DNA of 64,000 bases from Turritopsis dohrnii. Taxonomy: Eukaryota; Cnidaria; Hydrozoa; Anthoathecata; Oceaniidae. The notes under the pieces were generated by a model. It saw only the letters and a list, made by a program, of their open reading frames with translations. It ran no database searches and had not been told where the DNA came from. The translations under genes and the position numbers were made by a program. Below are positions 35,539 to 48,324 of this stretch, piece after piece. The DNA lies in contig BQMF02000203.1 of NCBI GenBank assembly GCA_027922465.2, forward strand, positions 248,001-312,000, written 5' to 3'. How positions within the stretch are numbered: position 1 is the stretch's first letter; each line of letters begins with the position of its first letter.

Positions 35539-36298
35539 CCGGTGTAGCAGCTTATAATCACTCCCTGACAAAAAGTACTCCCCCAGTACTTACTTCCTAG
35601 TAAAAAACTACTCCCTCAGTACTTTTTTCCTAGTAAATAAGTACTCCCTTTAGGAAATAAGTACTCCCCAAAGGGATTACTTATTTCCTAGGCCAAAGTA
35701 ACTCCTTTTTCAAAGATGTCATTACATTGCATTGGTCATCGCCCATGGAGGCCCATTTTGATGTTGGAAAAATGCGAGACCATCTTATCTTGTGTTTGAT
35801 AAAGAAGAACTTGTCGCCATTCCCTAAAGTCAAAATTCCCTAATCAAAACTTATAATGAGACTAGCTGCCGAAAAATAACTGGCACTTCTATAACTATTA
35901 TAAGCTACCTGTATGCAAGTATTAATGCTGATAGTGTGCTGAAGACACAGGAATGTAGGATATGTCAAAATGTTTTATTTTTGTTTTTGTTATGTGCGTT
36001 TGTTTTCATTCCCCTCAGTTATTTCAAGCACCGTCCTTTCCATTAAACAGAAAATCAGTAATCCTTTTACAGAAATTCGCATATTCATGGGACGATTTGG
36101 TGTGTAGTTTACCGAAACTGCTCAAGGGCATAAAAAGGGGAGTACTTATTTCCAAGGGGAAGTACAAATTTACTAGGAAATAAGGAATCCCGAGAGTACT
36201 TATTTCTTAGGAAAAAGGTACTGGGGAGTATTTATTTCCTAGGAAATAAGTACTGGGGAGTACTCATTGAGGGGAGTACTTTTAGGCGGTGACACCGG
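35539..36298. mobile_element. GGGAGTA-rich element, copy 2
   Basis: Ends CCGGTGTAGCAG and CGGTGACACCGG; many AAGTACTCCC and GGGAGTACTTATTTCC repeats near both ends. 760 bp, no intact gene. Confidence 0.65.
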
Positions 36299-36340
36299 GG
36301 GTGATAAATTTTGCAATTGCAGAGATAATTAACATTGTAC

Positions 36341-36462
36341 ACGTTTTTTTTATAAGCAACACTAGTAAATTTTCTCAAAAAGTTAAGCAACAGTACTACA
36401 TGGATCTTACATAAATTAGCAACATGAAATTTTGAAATAATGCAGCACTAGCATAGCTAAAG
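36341..36462 (-). repeat. repeat R2, partial copy 3
   Basis: ACGTTTTTTTTATAAGCAAC and AGTAAATTTTCTCAAAAAGT match the inverted end of the copy at 47847. Confidence 0.55.
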
Positions 36463-36477
36463 CTTAGGTCAAACGTG

Positions 36478-36870
36478 TCCAACATTTCATCCAACACTTT
36501 CATCATCGTGTTGGACGTTTGTTGGATGGAAGTTGGATGAAAATTTCGTGACGGTCAAACGGTCATGCAACATTTCATCGAACATCTATGTTCATTCATT
36601 CTCTCCTTCTATAAAAAACAAAACATGTCCATTCATTCTCTCAAACTCAAGATGAGATTTTATTTTATCGGAACGTTTGGATTCTCTGACGACGAAGGGC
36701 CATGCCGGGGAAAAACCAGAGAATGGATGAAAAGAAGGAGCGAGTTGGGAGCAACTTTTTCCCTTTCGTGTTTTGGTACCGGTTTAACCGACAGTGTGCA
36801 GAGAGCATCTAATTGCCAACCAAGATGCGTGCGCATATTGGTAGGAAATTGACTTGATCTATTAAGCATT
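36478..36870 (+). pseudogene. PIF/Harbinger-like relic
   Basis: TTGGATGAAA-type repeats (GTTGGATGGAAGTTGGATGA) precede a plus-strand frame with RGKTREWMKRRSELGATFS. This resembles the N-terminal region of Harbinger-like nucleases in corals (from memory). The rest of the frame does not look like transposase. Confidence 0.3.
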
Positions 36871-38275
36871 TATGTTGAAACTCACAGCAATTATCGAGCA
36901 AAAAACACTAATGTTTATAAACATCACGTCACTTAGAAACTCATCTATATCAGGTTCTAACGATTTTTACACCATTCGATAGGATTTTCTTCAAAGCTTT
37001 TAAAAACCTGATTTCTAGATAATTTACTCCAAAACCTTTGGAGTAAATAGGATTTCTTTAAACTGTCACGGTCATTAATTCCTTAATGGTTAATAAATTA
37101 AGTGTTCATGTGCAATTATTCAGTTTCAGCGCCTTAGCGAAGGAAATTGTTTGATTTAGGCATTCTATCTATCTCTCTCCGTAACAGTTTTTTGCCGTTT
37201 TCGGAAAGTCCGTTCGGATTTCGGATTGTTTGTTTATTCAGAATAGTTAATGACAGACCCAAAACTCTATGCAAAATGTAATACAAAAAGGCCACTTTCA
37301 ATATCAATTCATAAAAATAATAAGCTTTTTATACTTTTGGAATACTTTTAAAAGTTATTTTAGCCGTTTTATGTTGAAAATTTCCCAATTCAGTTATCTT
37401 TAAAATTTCTTTAAAAAGTCAGTAAAATATGCACACCAAACACGTGAATCGTTCTCGAACCATTTGGTTTATGTTTTGAGGAAATTGTAGAATTAGAAGA
37501 AACTTTGAAGAAGAATTTTAAAGACTTTATCTACTATTGCAATCGAAATATAATCATAAGAACATTCCTTATGGAGGAAATATTGATGTTTAGCTGACTC
37601 TGGGAAAAATTCTTGAAAAAGAAGGTGAAGGTTTGATAGTAAACGAAACTTTGCTGTGAAAAAAACTTTCAATATCGCAGCAGAAATGTATTATAGTATC
37701 AAAACATTACTGGTGAATGCGTCTTATCAATAAATGCATGAAACATGTTCATTTCATTTAATAAATATTACACCGAAAGTTGAAGATATTGAAAAAAAAA
37801 CAAACAAATGAAATTGTCATAGCAGCACAAGTCACTAGTGAATGAATTGACCCACAAACATACATACACACTGAAAGTATAAACATGTGCAAGATATTGG
37901 TAAACGATGTGTCTTATAAATCTGTTTTTCTGGCTCCGAAACGTCATAGTGAATTGAAAAGCAGTAATAAATTAAAGAAGAGGGTAATTTGGGGAATTCC
38001 AGACTGTATCAAATTATTCATCACTGTACAATGCTCGGTCAAGTTATTACTTGTGTGGAACTGATTAGTTTTAAATTCACATTTAAAAGATTTTAAGATG
38101 ACATTGTTCAAAATAATCCTGCAAACCGCTCAATGGAAGCACAATGATTTAGTTTGGATATATGTCAGAAAAACAAACTTTGGATGATGATTAGAATCCA
38201 ACCAATTATATACATACAATGAGATCACTAAAGCCTTGTGAAAATTTGGAGTGTAATATGTTCTAGGACACAATA
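36871..38275. other. no gene seen
   Basis: AT-rich; only the small hairpin at 37019. Confidence 0.45.
37019..37047. repeat. small hairpin
   Basis: ATTTACTCCAAA, three-base-scale loop, TTTGGAGTAAAT. Confidence 0.6.
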
Positions 38276-38676
38276 CCTTAAGGGGATTTTTTTTTTTGCG
38301 TGGATTAAGTTTTGCAACTTTTGCGAATTTTGACTAAAATAAATCCACGCAAAACGTCAAGACATGAACAATTCGCGAAAATAAATCCACGTAAAATTTC
38401 ATGATTTTATTTGCTCATTTTTTGGCTCTGCGTACCTTTCATATATTAACTATTTCCTTGTACTTATCAAGCACCCATTGGTTTTGCAATGTGGCAGGCA
38501 TGGAAATGGTGATTTTCGCTGCTACTTCTAAGCTATATTAAGCTTAAGTACACACATTGCACTTTATGCCCATTCGCAAATATAAATCCAAACATTTTCC
38601 TTGAGAAGCTCTGACTCGAAAAAATTAATCTCAAACCTCGCAAAAATTAGTCCACGCAAAAAAAATCCCCTTAAGG
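38276..38676. mobile_element. 401-bp element with CCTTAAGG ends, TA-flanked
   Basis: Ends CCTTAAGGGGATTTTTTTTT(GCGTGGA) and TCCACGCAAAAAAAATCCCC(TTAAGG). AAATCCACGC repeats occur inside. TA on both sides. Confidence 0.7.
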
Positions 38677-38794
38677 TATATCATGTTCGAAAAGAACATT
38701 TTCATACAGATCCTAACAAAGTTTTATTGTTTCATTTGTCTTTTCGTGCACATTGGTGTTATTTATAGACTCCATAGAAGTAGTAATATGCAGA

Positions 38795-38955
38795 CAGTGG
38801 TGGATCGAGAGTGTAGTCGCAACTTGTGGAGAAGCGCATTAAAGTTGTGAATTCAATTCATATTATCAATGGGATTATTTGAACCTTTTTCTTTTATGTT
38901 TGAATTGCTAACACTCTCCTACACAAGTTGCGGCTTACCTCTGGATCCGCCACTG
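38795..38955. mobile_element. 161-bp CAGTGG...CCACTG element
   Basis: CAGTGGTGGATCGAGAG with CGCAACTTGTG on the left; CACAAGTTGCGGCTTACC and CTCTGGATCCGCCACTG on the right. hAT-like end sequence; no clear 8-bp duplication. Confidence 0.6.
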
Positions 38956-41280
38956 GCAGGTTAAGTAGAAATAGATCTTCGTATTGTATGTTATGTTGAT
39001 TTAAGTTATGTATATAATTTTTATCTTCTTGTAATCCTGTTAAATGTCATGGATTAAAATCTTTGAAATGCCCAACTTTCTCCTGCTATTAATGAAAGTT
39101 ATGAACAATTTCATGTAATGTTTACTAAAATAGATTACCAAATTCAAATTTCTGGCAAAATTTGGAAGGTGTGCACAAAGAACAATTGGAAGGCCCTGAT
39201 ATGCAGTTATTGCAGATTTTTCCCTGATTTTCAAATGACTTTGGTTCACTTCACTTCTGTGAACCATATTTTGGGAATTGTGATAGACCTGTTCTCACGT
39301 AAGCAACAAGAACAGAATGGATAGTCATTCGGATATCTTGAAAATTAGCCTAAAGCTATTTCCTCTAGGCCTGCTGCGGAAATTGTTCAAGCCCCGAGGC
39401 TTCTAGTTCTTGTGTTTATTAAGAACTTGTCACGGTGTTTTTGAACACACTAGAAATAATATCTCATCACAAAATAAAAAAGTGTGAGACGGGGGTTTTT
39501 ACAAAATTTTGTACATCCCATGAGCAATTTTTAGTTGCTACTTAAAATAAAAAGTTTTCTCCACTGAGATCCGGAGTGTATCAGAGCAGTGAGGCGTAAA
39601 ATTGTTGACACAGCAAATAATCTTGTACAAAATCAAAATTTTATTCGCCGCTCTTGAAGAAATGACAGCAAGAGCAAATCGCTGTGTTCAGAGAAACGGG
39701 GGACATGTTAAAATCTTGTTTTTAATGATTCTTGTGTTTTACAGCCACTTTAAATGCCATTATTTTTAGTAATGACCTTTGATAGTTGTTAATGTAAGAT
39801 GTGTTAATTAACCATTAAGAAGGTAATTGGATATTTTCATGGTAAAATCCTTAATTGCTTCCAAAAGAGAACAAAATATTATTTTTTAAAATCCTTAAAT
39901 AAAATTCTATAGAATAGTATAACAATCGCTGAAATCTGATATATGTGTGAAAAGTTATAGATTGTTAAAATCTCAGACTGAAATTTACTGGGACACACTG
40001 TAGAGGTTATTTAGCCCTAATTACACTAAACGTTTAATTAAGGGTTCTTAATAACTATCTTTGAAAGGAACGCCGCACCTAAAAGCACCATTTACGCCAA
40101 GGGTATTTTTGTACCATTTGGAAGAATTTTAGAAATGATAAAAGTCAGGTCTTGAATATTGCCATTTAAAGTTTTTGCTCAAAACTTGATCTCCATGGCA
40201 ACGTGACATCACAATGTTCAAAATATGTAAATATGTAAATAACTGAACGAATATTAGTGATACACTACTAGATATTTGTATGTGTCGTGGCAAATACCTA
40301 TAGTTATCGAATTACTAAAAATATTGTTGGTATAGTTACCCTGGGCTTGTTTCCAGGTTCCTTCTGTTTTTTGCTGACAAACCTATAAATGGAGATCTGC
40401 TCAGGTAAGGGAAACGAAATTTTAGAAAATGGAACAGTTTTAACTGGACGCAAATTTAAAGCGAAATTCGCCAAAGTAACAGTGTTGGATGCTGATATAT
40501 AGCTTTGTCAGCAAAAAATAATAGAGACCTGGAACCGAGCCGTATTAGCAATGGCAATAAATTTCCTTGCTATTTTCACAATTGCTGTTATTTACCACTA
40601 TACATGCAATGTTCTAACAATAAATCATTAAAAACATATTTATATGTCAGCAATATCTTCTTGAACGTTGTGGTGTCACATTGTCAGGGAGATCATGTTT
40701 CGGAAAAAACCTTTAAACGGCAATATCTCAGGAACGAAATATGATTTTTTGAAAATTGAAAAACTGCCTTATAGTGCAATAGTGCACCAAAACGAAATTG
40801 TGTTGTTTTTTTTTTAGTTTAAGTGTATTGATTTTTATTGCCAACCGCAGTCATCATAACACTGTTCTATTGTTCTATTGTTCTAACAAAACTTATTTCA
40901 ATTCCTAATTTGGAGAAAAAGTAGAGAAAATGAGAGTTTGAAGGTTTATAACTATCAGGTATAGATGGTCAAAAGGTCACTTATAAAATGTCACATCAAT
41001 GATAAAACCTTTGTCGCATCGTTACGATAGAAACCTTCGCCACAGAAATACTTTTACGGAGAATAAGTCATTATCTCGTAAAATACGATTTGAAGAAAAA
41101 TTTTGCGTATTTGATGGTCGTGAGAAATTTATATGATTGCTATATTTTCTATCGTCATTAATGGATCAAAACTTGGTCGCACATTAATTCTAATGACCTA
41201 GAATCTGTTCGTCAGTAATCCAGATTGTCTTCTCATAAATGGCTTATCATCAGCTGTCAGCAAAAAACTAATTGTCACTA
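38956..41280. other. no gene seen
   Basis: AT-rich; short frames at 39118 and 40505 have no support. Confidence 0.45.
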
Positions 41281-41519
41281 GACCTTTCCCGAAGTCTGTT
41301 TAAACACCGTGTTATGGTCTAGCCACTTAGTTTCGCTTCTTTTCAAAACTCTTAATTGCTTCTAATTATTCCACTGGGGAACTGAAATAATAAGTAACTA
41401 TTCCTTACTGAAAACATTATGGAACTGGAAAAACAATAAAAAAACATAGAAACGAGGCGAAACTTGATAACTAAGCATTAACTCGACATTTAAACAGAAA
41501 TTCGGGAAAAGTGTATTCC
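41281..41519. repeat. repeat R3, copy 3
   Basis: GACCTTTCCCGAAGTCTGTT to CAGAAATTCGGGAAAAGTG; about 240 bp, inverted ends, inverted relative to copy 2. Confidence 0.65.
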
Positions 41520-42470
41520 AAGGTTGATTGACTCAAAATTTTCTTTTTATACTATATGAGGAGTCATTTGGGTTGGAAGGCACGAAAATAAAGACAGTTG
41601 ATTACATATTGCAGTCTTCTTAAGAATGCATAATTAGTCTCAGAAATGAAATTTCAATTCATTATAAAAAGTAATGAAAAGTAAGTAAAGTAAAAGTAAA
41701 AGTAAAGTAAATCTAAAATATTGAATCAAAAATTCAAACTCAGTTATTCTTTGTGCTTACGTTGGTGATTTTTTTTTAAACTTTGGTCCAAAATTGCAAA
41801 TTGGTAACGAGTTCATGTAATCATTCCACGAAATCGTCCTTAAGTCAAAACGATATGAAAGTAGTCCAAACATGGTCCAAGTAAATTTAGTCCAAGTGGT
41901 CCAAGTAAATTTTTTTGTCAGTGGAGAAACTGCAGATCTTCCAATGAAATCAATGAAAACTGTTTCACTTTACTTAAGTAACACAGTGAAACGAAAAATG
42001 GTGTGATGGTCTTTCCGTTGCATTGATATTACGTTGTCGTATTTATCAGTTGCTTTCTATTGCAATCAAAAGCACACACCAATCAATCGTTGGTTCAAAT
42101 ATTTTGTATGGTCCATATAAGGCATTATAAGGCATTTATTACTATAATATTGTTTATGCTGTGATTGGGAAGAAGTCATTTCTGTATTTTTACTATTCTG
42201 CAGATTATTACTTTGTTATACATTGAAATAGACGTCCCCACCCGCTTATTAAAATTATAAGGCATTATAAGGCATTACCTCCAAACTGCTGGAAAAACAA
42301 ACGGCAATTTTGCATAATTTTATGAGCCTGCCAATATGAAACTCTATATTTTCACAATACGGATTATGAAACAGCTCTCGATAAACCAGTTTAGTTTTGA
42401 GAAAATCATGTAAGACTATAGCTACCGTAAGCGCGAATTGAAACTGCACCTTTAATTTTACAGCTGAGTT
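41520..42470. other. no gene seen
   Basis: A TAAGGCATTA motif recurs at 42117, 42128, 42257 and 42268; otherwise plain AT-rich DNA. Confidence 0.4.
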
Positions 42471-42839
42471 AAGGCCGACCTCCACTCAACAAATATTGTA
42501 CGCGCGGACAAACGAAGCCAGTGTATGCACCAGCGTGAGTGGATATTGAACATCTGCACATAATCCTTAGATGATAAAAAAAATAATAGCAAACATGGCT
42601 GCCAAACTGAACAGAACAAAATAATAATACTATAATACTACAGTTAAAATGTTTAGTAGCATTTGATTGGTTTTATGTTTTGATCATTTTTTTTCTGCGA
42701 ACGTACGCTGTCGCTTGGTAGTAGAGCACTAGCCTACTTACTTGCGAAAGAAATATGTTCGCAGCGTTTGGTTGCACGCATGCGTATAGAATTGTCGTCC
42801 GTCCGCGCGTAAAAAATTTGTTGAGTGGAGGTCGGCCTT
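42471..42839. mobile_element. 369-bp element with AAGGCCGACCTCC ends
   Basis: AAGGCCGACCTCCACTCAAC (AAA) and its perfect inverse at 42817-42839. Next to the ends, GTACGCGCGGAC and GTCCGCGCGT also pair. No gene inside. Confidence 0.7.
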
Positions 42840-44465
42840 CAAGGAGTCCAGCTAAGATATAGAAATGAAATAATGCTCAATGTTGCACCTATTGATACAA
42901 AAATGCTGTGAACCCAATTTTTGTTTACTATTTTCATTGATTCAAACATTTCTCCTTGAGGCTATGAAGAACTCTATAGCCTCGCTGGTTGGTCACACAG
43001 AGGGAAAGCATCATATATTCAGCATGCCACTGAACGCAAAAGACCCTGTCAAAAATTATGCAAAAAAGATCGTGTGGAAATTATGCATGGCGAAATATAA
43101 CCAACTAGTTTCCTTTCTCACGTGAATTTCTTTTCAACTGGGGTTACCTTTTTTGTTTTTCATTAGGCTACAGATGAAGTTGGTGTGTGTATCATTTAGC
43201 AGTGCTAAATATCAACAATGAACACGAGGTACGGTCGAGTACCAAATAATTTAACAGTCCATAAGTACATAAGTCAACAGTTATATAGAATTTTAAATCG
43301 AATAACAATTTATCACGCAATAAAGCTTAAGCATGCACTTCGCAATTTGATAAATACATTATTAGCATTCCGAACAAACGCTTTGCAGTCGCTTTAATTG
43401 TCCAGCATCATTCATCGTTTGCCAAGAGCAATTTCCGTCAAAAGATGCATGCAATTAGAGACAATCACGTCACATTACAAGGTAAAGTGGTTGAAGAATG
43501 AGTTCTATAAAAAGATTATCAAGCATGCTTTTTTGGAATTGGTTTATTCAATTATCACCTGAATGTATATCATTCAACTATCAAAAGCAAAGAGCTACAA
43601 ACATTACAAATATGTCAATGGAAAACTAAAAGCGTTTGACGAACGAAACTGATATTCTCAGTCAATAACACAATGAGAGGGCAACGACTTCGTGTATAAC
43701 TATTTTAAAGAACGTAGCAACTACATACGATATCTGGTACCCTAACATTACCCTGGAGAGACGTTTATGCAAATAACACAGCAAGTCATTATAGCATTGC
43801 ATGATGGTAGCTGTATGAAATATTATGGAGATAACAGCTGTATGAAATATTATGGAGATAATTGAACAAGGGCAATTTGATTCAAATTCAATCATGATGT
43901 TACTCTTTTCAAAAATGTTGTGCAGGAAGAAAAGAGGCTTTGTTGGTGACGCCATTATTGAAATCACATTGAGCACATTGTGCCATCATTGGACGTGGCA
44001 CAAACAAACACAAACAATATATATTGAATAAGGTCTACTATTAACTGAAGCAGGGAATTATTTACACAAATCTATCCTTCTGCTTTTTTAACATGGATAA
44101 CCTTTCGTAAGCATATGCTGATCAAATACTTTTCATTTTGGACCACCCTGGTATTAATAGTTTTTCTGAATCATTTTAAAGTTTTGGCAACCATGACGTT
44201 TGACAAATTGCAAATGTTGCTTTTTTGCAATTGATTTATTGAACACTAAGAATAGAACATAATTTCTATAACAATTACACGAAATTTGTGTTGAGAATAA
44301 ACATACTGTTGACAAATACAAAAAAATGTCCTGTTTATCGGTCCGATTCTAAAATTGAACCAGCCGATGAAAGTAATATCCTTCATTCTTACCTCGTAAA
44401 TATCTGCTATGAATGAGTATAAGCCCTGGAATCAAGATAGATTCTTACAATAAGATTATACTTCC
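42840..44465. other. no gene recognised
   Basis: Plus frame 42880-43125 and minus frame 43976-43662 have no domain. The latter spans a 27-bp tandem pair with CTGTATGAAATATTATGGAG at 43811-43860. Confidence 0.4.
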
Positions 44466-44527
44466 ATTATACTATATTATATTATATTATACTATATTAT
44501 ACTATTTTATACTATATTATACTGTAT
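44466..44527 (+). repeat. (TATTATAC)-like microsatellite
   Basis: Repeats of ACTATATTAT with small changes. Confidence 0.65.
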
Positions 44528-44576
44528 ACTTCCATTTTGTTGCTTGGGATAATTTGGGATAAAGATCGTATGTAAT

Positions 44577-45115
44577 CAGGGGCGACGGAGCAAATTTAAA
44601 GTGGTGATGCTGATGATTTAGTGTCGGCAAAAAAATTTTGAAATTTCGGTTTTCTAGATTGGCTCAAACGCACTCATAATTTTTAATTAGTTAGGTTATC
44701 AAAAAAATATTTCAATGGGTAAAAAGTGTACACACGTTTCAAAAAGGTTTTCCTCAAAATAAATCTACCAATTTGCACGAACCATCCCACAAGTAGTTAA
44801 AAGTTTGCTGATGCGGTTTGGAGTAACGCTATCATCCCCCCTTCCTCAGCCAATAGTTTGATTGATTCCAGTTTTTGCTCTCTATTCGGTGAGTACTCGA
44901 TCAAAACAGCGATTTTGGCGATGACGTCCATGGTATCTCCCAGAAGCTTCTTTTGCTTTGTGGTCTCCTTCACCGATAGATTCTCAATGAGTGACAATGG
45001 TAATGGGTAACGACAAAGGCATGGGAAAAAAGTTTAAGTTTTTTGTCTTGCAGGAGTATTTTGTTAAAAAAAACACTTTTTAGCAAAAAAGTGCGGTTCC
45101 TCTCCGCCGCCCCTG
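44577..45115. mobile_element. 539-bp CAGGGGCG element with a coding relic
   Basis: CAGGGGCGACGGAG on the left and the inverse of CAGGGGCGGCGGAG on the right, flanked by GTAAT (44572-44576 and 45116-45120). A minus-strand frame 44997-44797 reads LSVKETTKQKKLLGDTMDVI and EYSPNREQKLESIKLLAEEG, likely a piece of an element protein. Confidence 0.6.
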
Positions 45116-45120
45116 GTAAT

Positions 45121-45184
45121 GTAAGATCAAGCTTACATTATCAAGATAGATCATCTAACTTGATAAGTGTAAGCTTGATCTTAC
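45121..45184. repeat. 64-bp hairpin
   Basis: GTAAGATCAAGCTTACA(T)TATCAAG and its inverse with about one mismatch around a short loop; directly abuts the GTAAT duplication of the element at 44577. Confidence 0.65.
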
Positions 45185-45499
45185 AAAAAGCTTCGTATTT
45201 TTAATAAAATTCTAACATGTGTTTTTAATGAAATAATTATTCACTGGCTGTTATTTTCTAAATATGGTATCATTCAGGTTATATTTAGACTTTATTTCCA
45301 TAAAATGATGTATCTGAATTTACAATTACAAAATTACTCCTCGAAGATGACTTTTAAACAACTTGGTGTTAGTTCTCCGTGTCCACACTACTCTTTTATA
45401 TGTATCCGATAAAAAATACGACTGGCTGTCTAACGAATGATTGAGATATGACATTGTGATGGGACGAATCCTATTCAACGAGCAACATTTCAAACCAAT

Positions 45500-45724
45500 G
45501 GACCTTTCCCAAATTTTCGTTTCAACACTCCGTTGCGGCTAAAGCCAGCAAGTATGGTCTTATTTAACAAAATTTCATTGCTTTTAATTATCACACTGTG
45601 AGATGGAAATAATGAATAAATAATATTACTAAGTAATAAGTGAAAACAATTAGTGTATATATGGAAAACGAGTTGAAACTAAATAACCAAGCATGATGAA
45701 CAGTAATCCGGGAAAATCTATTAC
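45500..45724. repeat. repeat R3, copy 4
   Basis: GGACCTTTCCCAAATTTTCG to CAGTAATCCGGGAAAATC; sits just left of the mariner-like element. Confidence 0.6.
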
Positions 45725-45792
45725 GTAAGATTGCACAACATAAAACGGTATAGAAGTACAGACAAGATGGTATAGCAGTGGCCTAACCTTCA

Positions 45793-47602
45793 AATAATGG
45801 CCAAAAAAAACGCACCCATATTTGATTTTTTGATATTTAAATGTATGGGTCTCCAAATCAAAAAATATTTTAACTGGTGTTAATTCAATCCATTGTGAGA
45901 TATTTTGGGAAGTTTTGGAGCAAAGAATGAAGCACAAGATAAGTTATGACATTTTGAATAATACTATTGATTTTTTACTTGCAGAAAATTTGATAAAAAT
46001 TGACGTCAAAATGCATTCTTTAAAAAAACACTTTAACAATTACTACACTTCTCTCAAATATAAAACTTTATCAAAAATCAAAAATTACAAAAGAAACTAT
46101 CCAAACATCATTTTAATACATTGTCCATTCTGTTCTTGAACTGCTGACAAACGCGGCACAAATTGCTTTAGAGCTGTACGGATTTCACTGAGGTCACTCG
46201 GGTTTCTTGACATTTGACGCCACACTTTCCTGATCTTTTTCTTCAATTCATTTTCATCTTTGAAAGCTTGGTTGAATCTATCACTGTATACTTCTGATTT
46301 GACCTTATTCCAAAAATGGTAGTCCAGTGGGTTGCAGTCAGGAGAGGTAGGGGGCCATTCGTTATGCTTAATGAAGCGTTTTTTGAGAGTGTCGGAAAGA
46401 AAACCTTGTACCAAATTTGAACGATGTGATGGAGCGCTATCTTGGAATAAAATCCAATCATTCCTTTTCATGATACGACCAACATCAGGTAAAAGTTCCT
46501 TTTCAAGATGTTTTTTATAAAGTTTTGAGTTCATTTTAATTCCTTTGTCATTAACGAAAAATGGCTTTGTCGCTCCATTCCACGTCACACAGGCAGAAAC
46601 CATGACTTTTTTTGACTGCTTGTTAGTTTGATGAAACAAGCGACTATCACCTATATCATTTTTGCTTCCACTACCATAAACTCTACTGTTCTGTGGGTTA
46701 AGAGGCACCTCCAGGGTAAAATCTTTCTCATCTTGCCATACCAACCTTTCAACAATCCTAGCATCTTTTCCAAATCTTTCCGCTAACGTTCCTGCCCTTT
46801 CCGATCTTCTTTCTTTTGTGGCTGCACTTGCCCTTGGTGTCTTCAAGCGCTTAAATTGCTTTAATCCTCTCTTTTTCACCATTCTCCTAACAGATGATCT
46901 GTTAATCCCGGTATGTTTTTTCTATTTCCCTCGGTGACATATGACTTCCAGGGTTATCCTCTTGCGAACATATCAGATCTTCAATCAGTTCTTCGTTTTC
47001 TTCCGTCATTGCCGTCCGAGGTCTTCCAGATCCGGGCCGTCTGTCCATTGAGCCGTGTTCACGAAAGCGATTCAAGAGTCTTTGGATGGAAACTTTGTTC
47101 CAACGTTTCGTTGGGTTTTCTTTGCAAATTCGATAGGCTGACCAGCCCCGTTCAAGAAAGTCATTTTTAATGATAGCTTTGTCTTCTTGTGTAAAAACCA
47201 TGACTGCGTTTTGCTTCCGATGCTGACGCTCTTTTTTTAATTTTATTTGCACTATCTGTAACGGCGTATCAGCAATGCAGTGACTTCATTGAAGTCATTA
47301 CAGTGCTAGAGCATAACCAGAGTATAAACATTTATAGGATATAAGATGAATTTACAAATCAGAAATACGGTTGAGTTAATGAAATAAATTTTCGACGTCA
47401 ATTTTTCTGCAACCAAAAAATACCCCCACTCCTTCAAATGCGAGAATTTTTAGCTTTAGGTGTTTTTTTTCATAAAAATTTTTATTGAGTCGATTACAAA
47501 TTAATTAAGGACAACTCATAGAAAAAATTGCTTTCACTACTAAAAGTGGTCTTGAAAATATTTTACTTTAAAATTTGGGTGCGTTTTTTTTGGCCCACCC
47601 GG
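45793..47602 (-). mobile_element. mariner/Tc1-like transposon, about 1.8 kb
   Basis: Inverted ends match over GGCCAAAAAAAACGCACCCA: left at about 45799-45818, right at 47576-47594 read in reverse. The right end reads ACCGGGTGGGCC before a flanking TA. The left outer bases are degraded. The element encloses a transposase gene on the minus strand and sits 70 bp from an R3 repeat. Confidence 0.75.
46097..47252 (-). pseudogene. mariner/Tc1-like transposase with one frameshift
   Basis: Two overlapping frames make one protein of about 380 aa. The N-terminal part (47252-46902) holds two helix-turn-helix DNA-binding units and a GRPR linker (RRPGSGRPRTAM). The frame breaks in the A run at about 46920 (…REIEK), and a +1 shift continues with HTGINRSSVRRMVKKRG into the second frame (46882-46097). 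Catalytic motifs seen are WQDEKDFTLE for the first Asp, ILFQDSAPSHRS for the second, and SPDCNPLDYHFW for the third. There are 38 residues between the second and third Asp, so the spacing is close to DD37D/DD39D rather than the DD34D of classic mariner. Apart from the single A-run shift it looks intact, so inactivation was recent or the shift is an assembly error. Confidence 0.85.
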
Positions 47603-47846
47603 TATAATATAACTTATATATAATATAATATAATATATAGTTTTATTTTTTTAAAATTGGAACTGGAAAAACTGGGAAAATGGGAAAATGGTTGCGATTA
47701 TTCTAACTTGATCAAATAAGTGCAAAGAAAAACACAATAGGGACAGATATTGAAAAACCGATGCCGCCGATGTGTAACGGGTCCTGAAATAAACGATTTG
47801 TTTAAAAGGACACTTCGGAGGAGTGTATTTCTACAGAAGTATATAA

Positions 47847-48216
47847 ACGTTTTTTTATAAGCAACCAAGGTCAGGACTTAGTAGTAATGTTGCTTAAAAA
47901 ATGACCATTTTTTAGTATTAATGCTGCTTAATTTGTTGCTAAGTATTAATTGAAAAAATATTTATTTCCAGTCTTGAAAACCTTTGTCTAAGCTTAAGAA
48001 TCTAAGTACAAAGTCTAGGACATAGTACTTCAACCTAATGTAACCACCTAAGTGCAACAATTTTAAGAAATGTGCCGCAGCTATGCTAGTGCTGCATCAT
48101 TTCAAAATTTCATGTTGCTAATTTATGTAAGATCCATTTAGTACTGTTGTTTAACTTTTTGAGAAAATTTACTAGTGTTGCTTAAACATGTTGCTTATAA
48201 AAAAAAAAAAAACGTG
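47847..48216 (+). repeat. repeat R2, copy 4 (full length)
   Basis: Inverted ends ACGTTTTTTTATAAGCAAC and GTTGCTTATAAAAAAA...ACGT bound about 350 bp. Short non-coding inverted-repeat element. Confidence 0.65.
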
Positions 48217-48324
48217 TATACTGTTTCAATGAAAATACGAAGGGTATCGCAGTGACTTTTTTACATTTTTGCCAACCGAGCCAGCTGCATGGTCTTTTAT
48301 TAGCCACATTCCTGACATCAACCA

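Noticed and set aside
43662..43976. 104-codon minus-strand frame
   Set aside because: Contains a repeated ISIIFHTA segment caused by a short tandem duplication of AT-rich DNA; no domain.
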